Assembly (NCBI RefSeq): GCF_019458805.1
Contig: NZ_JAIBOA010000006.1
Span: 124,001-188,000, forward strand
DNA from: Actinomadura parmotrematis
GTDB lineage: Bacteria; Actinomycetota; Actinomycetes; Streptosporangiales; Streptosporangiaceae
Direction: 5' to 3'
Length of the DNA stretch: 64,000 bases
How positions within the stretch are numbered: the stretch's first letter is position 1; every line of letters begins with the position of its first letter. Below are positions 59,307-64,000 of this stretch, piece after piece. The notes under the pieces are model-generated. The model was not told where the DNA came from. It made no database searches and saw nothing but the letters and a program-made list of their open reading frames with translations. Made by a program: the position numbers and the translations under genes.

Positions 59307-60608
59307 GTGATCTCACGTTCCGCCCTCCGGACCGCCGCCGCGCTCGCCGCCGCCGCCGCGGTCGCCGTACCGGGCGCCGCCTCCGCCCACCCCCGCCACG
59401 AGCCCGCCGGATCCGCCGTCCTGCCGCGCGTCCCGCTGAAGGCGTTCCAGAACCGCGTCCTGCCCGGCACGATCGCCGACGACCGCGGCGTCGCGCTCGG
59501 CGGCATCGGCAGCGACCTGTTCCACGAGCCGGGCGCGCCCGCCGACGAGTTCTGGGCGATCACCGACCGGGGCCCGAACGGCACCGTCACCGTGGACGGC
59601 GAGGACCGCACCACCTTCCCCGTCGCCTCCTTCGACCCGACGATCGTCCAGCTGAAGGTGCGCGGCGGCCGGATCTCCGTCCGGCGCGCCATCCCGATCA
59701 CCGGCGCGCACGGCAGGCCCGTCACCGGCCTGCCGAACGTCGAGGGGCGCGAGGACGCGCCGTACTCGGTCGACGGCCGGACCAGGCTGGCCTACGACCC
59801 CGACGGCATCGACTCCGAGGGCCTCGTCCGCACCCGGAACGGCGAGTTCTGGGTGGCCGAGGAGTACGGGCCGTCGCTGCTGCACCTGGACGCGCGCGGC
59901 CGCGTCATCGAGCGGTTCGTGCCGAAGGGCTGGAAGGCCCGGGGCGTGGGCTACCCCGTGCGCGACACGCTGCCCGCGATCCTGAACGCCCGCACCTACA
60001 ACCGCGGGTTCGAGGGCCTCACGGTCTCCCCGGACGGCCGCACGCTGCTCGCCGCCGTGCAGAGCCCGCTGTCCAACCCCGACAAGAAGACCTACAAGGC
60101 GTCCCGCAACACCCGGATCTTCGCCTTCGACGTGCGGCGCGGGACGGTGTCCGCCGAGTACGTCTACCGGTTCGAGGACGTCTGCTCGTTCGACCCGGCG
60201 TCCTGCGGGTCGCAGAACGAGATGAAGATCTCCGCGCTGACCGCCCTCGACGGCCGCCGCGTCCTCGTGGACGAGCGGACCGACAAGGTCGCCCGCGTCT
60301 ACACCGTGGACCTGCGCGCGGCCACCGACATCGCCGGGAGCGCGTGGGACGACCCGGCGACGGCGCCGTCCCTGGAGAAGTCCGCGGACGTCCCGGCCGG
60401 CGTCGCCGCGCTGCCGAAGACGCTCGCCGTCGACCTCGCGAAGGTCGCCGGCCTCCCGGGCAAGATCGAGGGGATGGCGCTCGCCACCCCGCGCACCCTC
60501 GCCGTGATCAACGACAACGACTTCGGGCTCGGCACCTTCGGCGCGGACGGCCGCCTCGTCGACAGCGGCGTCCCGACGTCCCTGCACTACGTGCCGCTGC
60601 CGCGCTGA
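59307..60608 (+). CDS. Secreted esterase-like phytase-family protein
   Basis: 433 aa, GTG start. Signal peptide (about 1-28, AAALAAAAAVAVPGAASA). The mature protein is a beta-propeller-like protein of the esterase-like phytase family: FWAITDRGPNG, GIDSEGLVRTRNGEFWVAEEYGPS, FEGLTVSPDGRTLLAAVQSP and LAVINDNDFG are the repeated acidic blocks that define it. Members are secreted and act on phosphate or carboxylic esters, or bind calcium. Substrate is unproven. Transcribed alone. Confidence 0.82.
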   Translation: MISRSALRTAAALAAAAAVAVPGAASAHPRHEPAGSAVLPRVPLKAFQNRVLPGTIADDRGVALGGIGSDLFHEPGAPADEFWAITDRGPNGTVTVDGEDRTTFPVASFDPTIVQLKVRGGRISVRRAIPITGAHGRPVTGLPNVEGREDAPYSVDGRTRLAYDPDGIDSEGLVRTRNGEFWVAEEYGPSLLHLDARGRVIERFVPKGWKARGVGYPVRDTLPAILNARTYNRGFEGLTVSPDGRTLLAAVQSPLSNPDKKTYKASRNTRIFAFDVRRGTVSAEYVYRFEDVCSFDPASCGSQNEMKISALTALDGRRVLVDERTDKVARVYTVDLRAATDIAGSAWDDPATAPSLEKSADVPAGVAALPKTLAVDLAKVAGLPGKIEGMALATPRTLAVINDNDFGLGTFGADGRLVDSGVPTSLHYVPLPR

Positions 60609-60668
60609 TCCGGACGCCCTGTGACCCATCTCATTGGACGGCCTGTCAACGGGTAATTGAACACTTAC

Positions 60669-60708
60669 GGGGTGGTGAGGATGATCGGGACGACCACCTC
60701 ACCACCCC
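60669..60708 (+). promoter_or_regulatory. Leader hairpin before the second acyl-CoA synthetase gene
   Basis: A perfect 12-bp stem (GGGGTGGTGAGG at 60669-60680, CCTCACCACCCC at 60697-60708) with a 16-nt loop, 20 nt before the start codon and just ahead of the GCGAGG ribosome site. It could block or release translation, stabilise the message or be a protein-binding site. Confidence 0.55.
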
Positions 60709-60727
60709 GACCCAGCGAGGTACCGGC

Positions 60728-62314
60728 ATGGCGCGCAGCTACAACCTGGCCGATCTGCTCGAACTCCTGGCCGCGGCGGGGCCCGACCGGCCGGCCCTGG
60801 TGGCCGGCGGCGAGCGCCGCACCTACCGGGAGCTGAACGAGCGGGCGAGCCGCGTCGGGCACCATCTGGACGCGGCGGGCGTGCGGCCGGGCGAGCACGT
60901 GGCGATCCTCGCCTACAACCGGGCCGAGTGGATCGAGGCGATGCTCGGCGCCTTCAAGATCCGCGCGGTGCCGGTGCCGGTGAACTTCCGCTACGTCGCG
61001 GGCGAGCTGCACCACGTGCTGTCCGACTCCGACGCGGTCGCGCTGATCGGCGAGCGCTCGCTGCTCGCCAGGGTGCAGGAGGTCCGCGCCGACCTGCCCG
61101 GCCTCCGCCACGTCGTGGTGCTGGAGGACGGCGGCGCCAACGAGGTCCCGGACGCCGTCGGGTACGAGGAGGCGCTCGCCGCCGCCGCGTCCGGCGACGA
61201 CTTCCCCGAGCGCTCCAGCGACGACCGCTACATCATGTACACCGGCGGCACGACCGGGTACCCGAAGGGCGTCGAGTGGCGCTGCGAGGACATCTTCTTC
61301 GCCGCGCTCGGCGGCGGCAACGTCCTCGGCGACCCGATCACCAGCCCCGAGGCGATCGCCGCGAACGCCGAGCAGCCGCCGATGGCCGTCCTGGACTGCG
61401 CGCCCGTCATGCACGGCGCCGGCCAGTGGGTCGCGTTCATGGGCCTGTTCAGCGGCGCGAAGGTGGTCCTCTACACGAGCCACGCCTTCGACCCCGTCGA
61501 GGCGCTCGGGCTGCTCGCCGCCGAGCAGGCCAACGTCCTCATGATCGTCGGGGACGTGATGGGCCGGCCGATCGCCGCCGAGCTCGCCAAGGGCGGCCAC
61601 GACACCTCCTCGCTGTTCGCGATCGCCTCCGGCGGCGCGCCGCTCACCGACGGCGCCAAGGCCGCGCTCCAGGAGCGGCTCCCGAACGTGCTGTTCCTCG
61701 ACAACTACGGCGCGTCCGAGACCGGCGCGTGCGGCCCGTCGGTCGGCGGCAAGGAGGGCACCGCCCGGTTCGCGATGAAGCCCGGGATCACCGTCCTGGA
61801 CGACGACCTGGAGCCCGTCGCGCCCGGCGCCATCGGCAAGCTCGCCCGGACCGGCCACATCCCGCTCGGCTACTACAACGACCCGGCCAAGACCGCCTCG
61901 ACGTTCTTCACCGACGCGCGCGGCGTCCGCTGGTCGGTGCCCGGCGACTTCGCGCAGCTGGAGCAGGACGGCACGATCGTGCTGCTCGGCCGCGGCTCCC
62001 TGATGATCAACACGGGCGGCGAGAAGGTCTACCCCGAGGAGGTCGAGGTCGCCCTCAAGGACCACCCGGACGTCGAGGACGTCGTCGTGGTCGGCCTCGC
62101 CGACGAGCGGTTCGGGCAGCGCGTCGCCGCCGTCGTCGCGCCCCGCCCCGGCACCGCGCCGACGCTGGCGGAGCTGACCGAGCACTGCCGCGGCCGCCTC
62201 GCCGGCTACAAGCTGCCCCGCGAGGTGCGGATCGTGGACGAGGTGCAGCGCACCGCCGTCGGCAAGTCCGACTACAAGTGGGCGAGGGGCGTCTTCGCCG
62301 ACGCGGCCTCGTAG
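60728..62314 (+). CDS. Acyl-CoA synthetase, paralog of the 47949 gene
   Basis: 528 aa. Same domain order and motifs as the gene at 47949 (ARSYNLADLLELL start, YTGGTTGYPKGVEW, YGASETG, GDFAQLEQDG, Lys in TAVGKSDYKW); the two look recently duplicated. It makes an acyl-CoA from a fatty or steroid acid. The 3' end overlaps the convergent glycosyltransferase gene by 43 nt. Confidence 0.87.
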   Translation: MARSYNLADLLELLAAAGPDRPALVAGGERRTYRELNERASRVGHHLDAAGVRPGEHVAILAYNRAEWIEAMLGAFKIRAVPVPVNFRYVAGELHHVLSDSDAVALIGERSLLARVQEVRADLPGLRHVVVLEDGGANEVPDAVGYEEALAAAASGDDFPERSSDDRYIMYTGGTTGYPKGVEWRCEDIFFAALGGGNVLGDPITSPEAIAANAEQPPMAVLDCAPVMHGAGQWVAFMGLFSGAKVVLYTSHAFDPVEALGLLAAEQANVLMIVGDVMGRPIAAELAKGGHDTSSLFAIASGGAPLTDGAKAALQERLPNVLFLDNYGASETGACGPSVGGKEGTARFAMKPGITVLDDDLEPVAPGAIGKLARTGHIPLGYYNDPAKTASTFFTDARGVRWSVPGDFAQLEQDGTIVLLGRGSLMINTGGEKVYPEEVEVALKDHPDVEDVVVVGLADERFGQRVAAVVAPRPGTAPTLAELTEHCRGRLAGYKLPREVRIVDEVQRTAVGKSDYKWARGVFADAAS

Positions 62315-63396
62315 CAGCCGTCGAACGCCGACAGGACCGCCGGCCAGGTGCAGCGCACCGGCGCGGTGGTCCTGTTGTGCGCGGCCATGCCGTGCCGGAG
62401 CGCCGGGTCGGCGGCGAGCCGCAGCAGCGCCGCCGCCAGGTCGGCGCCCGACCGGCCGAGCAGCCCCTCGCGGCCCGGCTCGACGAAGTCGGCGACGCCG
62501 CTCGCCGCCCGCGCCACGACGGGCAGGCCCGCCAGGCGCGCCTCCAGCGCGGCGAGCCCGAACGACTCGCGGGACGCGGGCGCCAGGAACACGTCCGCGC
62601 CCGCGAGGACGGCCCGGACGGCGGGCCGGTCGAGGCGGCCGGTGAACCGCACCCAGCCCATGCGGTGCCGCCGCGCGTAGCGCTCCATGCGGCGCCGCGC
62701 CGGGCCGTCGCCTACGACGGTCGCGCGGATCGGCGCGCGCGCGCCGACGTCGCGCAGCAGCCGTAGCAGCCGCATCGGCTCCTTGCGCGGCGCCAAGCGG
62801 CCCACCGCGACGACGTGCAGCCGGTCCGCGCCGCGCACCCGCAGATGCGCGTGCGTCGCGAAATCCTCGCGCCAGTGCGCGACGTCGATGCCGTTCGACA
62901 CGACCCGCACCGGGACGCGGCCGTCCACGACCCGCCGGATCGGCACGGCGGCGGCCTCGCTCACCGTGGTGACGACGAGCCCGCCGCGCCGCGCCCACGC
63001 CGCGAACAGCACCCGGTAGCAGGCCCGGCTGAACGGCCCCCACAGGCTGTGCACGGTGAGGACGACCGGCACCCCGGCCCGGCCCGCGCGCCGCACGGCC
63101 CGCCACGCGAACGGCGACACCGCGCCCGCGTGCACGTGCACGACGTCGGGCTTGCGGGCGCCCAGCACGGGCGCCAGCGACCGGCCGACCGGCAGCTCCC
63201 AGGGGAGCGGCGCGACGAGCCGGTCCACCGGGAACGGCGGCACCGCGCCCGCGCCGTCGCCGGGCCGCTCGGGCGTGGCGGTGGCGACGGCGACGTCGTG
63301 CCCGGCGGCGCGCTGCGCCCGCGCGAGCCCGTCCACCTGGACCTCGATCCCGCCGAGCCGGGGCAGGAAGCAGTCGCTGACGTGCAGGATTCTCAT
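62272..63396 (-). CDS. GT4-family glycosyltransferase
   Basis: 374 aa, start chosen at MRILHVSDCFLPRLGGIEVQ. N-terminal acceptor domain, then C-terminal domain with VAVGRLAPRKEPMRLL and the E-x7-E nucleotide-sugar motif in ESFGLAALEARLAGLPVV (about 294-312). Retaining GT-B enzymes of this kind build mannosides and cell-wall or lipid glycans. Divergent from the PIG-L deacetylase gene; such pairs are common in actinobacterial glycolipid or thiol pathways. Acceptor unknown. Confidence 0.85.
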   Translation of the reverse strand: MRILHVSDCFLPRLGGIEVQVDGLARAQRAAGHDVAVATATPERPGDGAGAVPPFPVDRLVAPLPWELPVGRSLAPVLGARKPDVVHVHAGAVSPFAWRAVRRAGRAGVPVVLTVHSLWGPFSRACYRVLFAAWARRGGLVVTTVSEAAAVPIRRVVDGRVPVRVVSNGIDVAHWREDFATHAHLRVRGADRLHVVAVGRLAPRKEPMRLLRLLRDVGARAPIRATVVGDGPARRRMERYARRHRMGWVRFTGRLDRPAVRAVLAGADVFLAPASRESFGLAALEARLAGLPVVARAASGVADFVEPGREGLLGRSGADLAAALLRLAADPALRHGMAAHNRTTAPVRCTWPAVLSAFDGCYEAASAKTPLAHL

Positions 63397-63508
63397 CGCT
63401 GGCAGTCTCGGCAGTGCGGCCGCCCCGGCGGGCGCGGCAGCCGCCGCATGGCCCAGGTTTGACGCCGCCCAGACCTGATCTTCACGGACCGCCGGGCATC
63501 TAGAAGCA

Positions 63509-64000
63509 GTGCGACGGACCTGCGTCTTCTTCCACGCCCATCCCGACGATGAGGCGCTGCTGACGGCGGGCACCATGGCGCGCCTGGCCGCCGAGGGGCA
63601 CCGGGTGGTGCTCGTGGTGGCCACGGCCGGTGAGCTGGGTTTGACCGGGGGCGCCGGGGATCTCGGCGCGGTGCGGATGCGGGAGGTGCGGGCGTCGGCG
63701 GCGGCGCTCGGCTGCGCCCGCGTCGTCGCGCTCGGGTACGGGGACTCCGGCCTGGACGGCGCCGCGCCCGGCGGGTTCGCGTCCGCGGACGTCGCCGAGG
63801 TCGCCGCCGAGCTGGCCGGGCTGCTCCGGCAGGAGGGCGCCGACCTGCTCACCGTCTACGACCCGGCGGGCGGGTACGGGCATCCCGATCACGTGCAGGT
63901 CCACCGGACGGGGGTCGCGGCCGCCGCGCTCGCGGGCACGCCCGTCGTCCTGGAGGCCACCGTGGACCGGGACCTGCTGCTGCGGGCGCTCCGCCCGCTC
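63509..64000 (+). CDS. PIG-L deacetylase, partial (cut by window end)
   Basis: The first 164 codons are visible, GTG start. FFHAHPDDEALLTAGTMARL at residues 7-26 holds the zinc-binding His and Asp pair of the GlcNAc-PI/mycothiol (MshB-like) deacetylase family, and GGYGHPDHVQVH near 130 gives the third ligand. It removes acetyl groups from N-acetylglucosamine-type substrates. The C-terminus is outside the window. Divergent from the GT4 gene. Confidence 0.85.
   Translation, partial: MRRTCVFFHAHPDDEALLTAGTMARLAAEGHRVVLVVATAGELGLTGGAGDLGAVRMREVRASAAALGCARVVALGYGDSGLDGAAPGGFASADVAEVAAELAGLLRQEGADLLTVYDPAGGYGHPDHVQVHRTGVAAAALAGTPVVLEATVDRDLLLRALRPL

Noticed and set aside
1..64000. CRISPR arrays, tRNA or rRNA genes, replication origin, transposase genes
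   Set aside because: No regularly spaced repeats, tRNA-like cloverleaf with CCA-like context, rRNA segments, DnaA-box clusters or DDE transposase motifs were seen.

Overview
The window is very GC-rich, with third codon positions almost all G or C, dense genes, many GTG starts and GGAGG-type ribosome sites. It carries families typical of filamentous actinobacteria: a DUF5753 regulator with DUF397 pieces, a DUF6801 secreted protein, a SigE-type sigma factor, PucR and IclR regulators, and RlpA behind a candidate c-di-AMP riboswitch. A Streptosporangiales-type actinomycete such as Actinomadura is the best guess; this is inference from gene content, not proven.

Layout. 1-4880: RlpA cell-wall protein, a hydrolase, a YkvA-like protein, an IclR regulator and a Pro/Ala-rich surface protein. 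4881-22441 is the centrepiece: a fatty-acyl-AMP ligase, an MmpL3-like exporter, an antigen-85-like secreted acyltransferase/esterase coupled to it, a GT1 glycosyltransferase, a DHA2 MFS transporter, a Pks13-like polyketide synthase (ACP-KS-AT-DH(dead)-KR-ACP-ACP-like(no Ser)-TE) and a crotonyl-CoA carboxylase/reductase. Together these look like a complete route to an alpha-alkyl-beta-hydroxy (mycolate-like) acid and its export and outside transfer, in what appears to be a non-mycolate actinomycete. The ligase and PKS promoters share the same TTGTCA-N6-TGACAA palindrome.

22514-31046: Ser/Thr kinase, a lone QcrB cytochrome b, PucR regulator, small metabolic and regulatory proteins, an amidohydrolase with a frameshifted remnant behind it. 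31047-35756: a DUF5753 regulator flanked by two half-length DUF397 proteins on opposite strands, an RHH-like protein, a Nudix hydrolase and a GCS2-type ligase. 35974-44650: an orphan sensor kinase, YceI with twin operators, TetR, Nudix, then a two-component system divergent from a lipoprotein/MacA-like/MacB-like export operon.

44677-46630 is a compact cassette: a DprA-like protein plus a ComF-like phosphoribosyltransferase, bounded by exact 47-bp direct repeats that copy the 3' end of the adjoining thiolase gene, the signature of site-specific insertion. 46596-50419: a divergent lipid/steroid catabolism block (SCP-x-type thiolase, acyl-CoA synthetase, MaoC-like protein) with repeated palindromic operators. 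50527-64000: lipoprotein, a large SMI1-like/WD-like protein, TetR, DUF6801 secreted protein, oxidoreductase, HD phosphohydrolase, patatin, hydrolase, SigE-type sigma factor, phytase-like secreted protein, a second acyl-CoA synthetase with a leader hairpin, a GT4 glycosyltransferase and a PIG-L deacetylase cut by the window end. No rRNA, tRNA, CRISPR array or transposase gene was seen.
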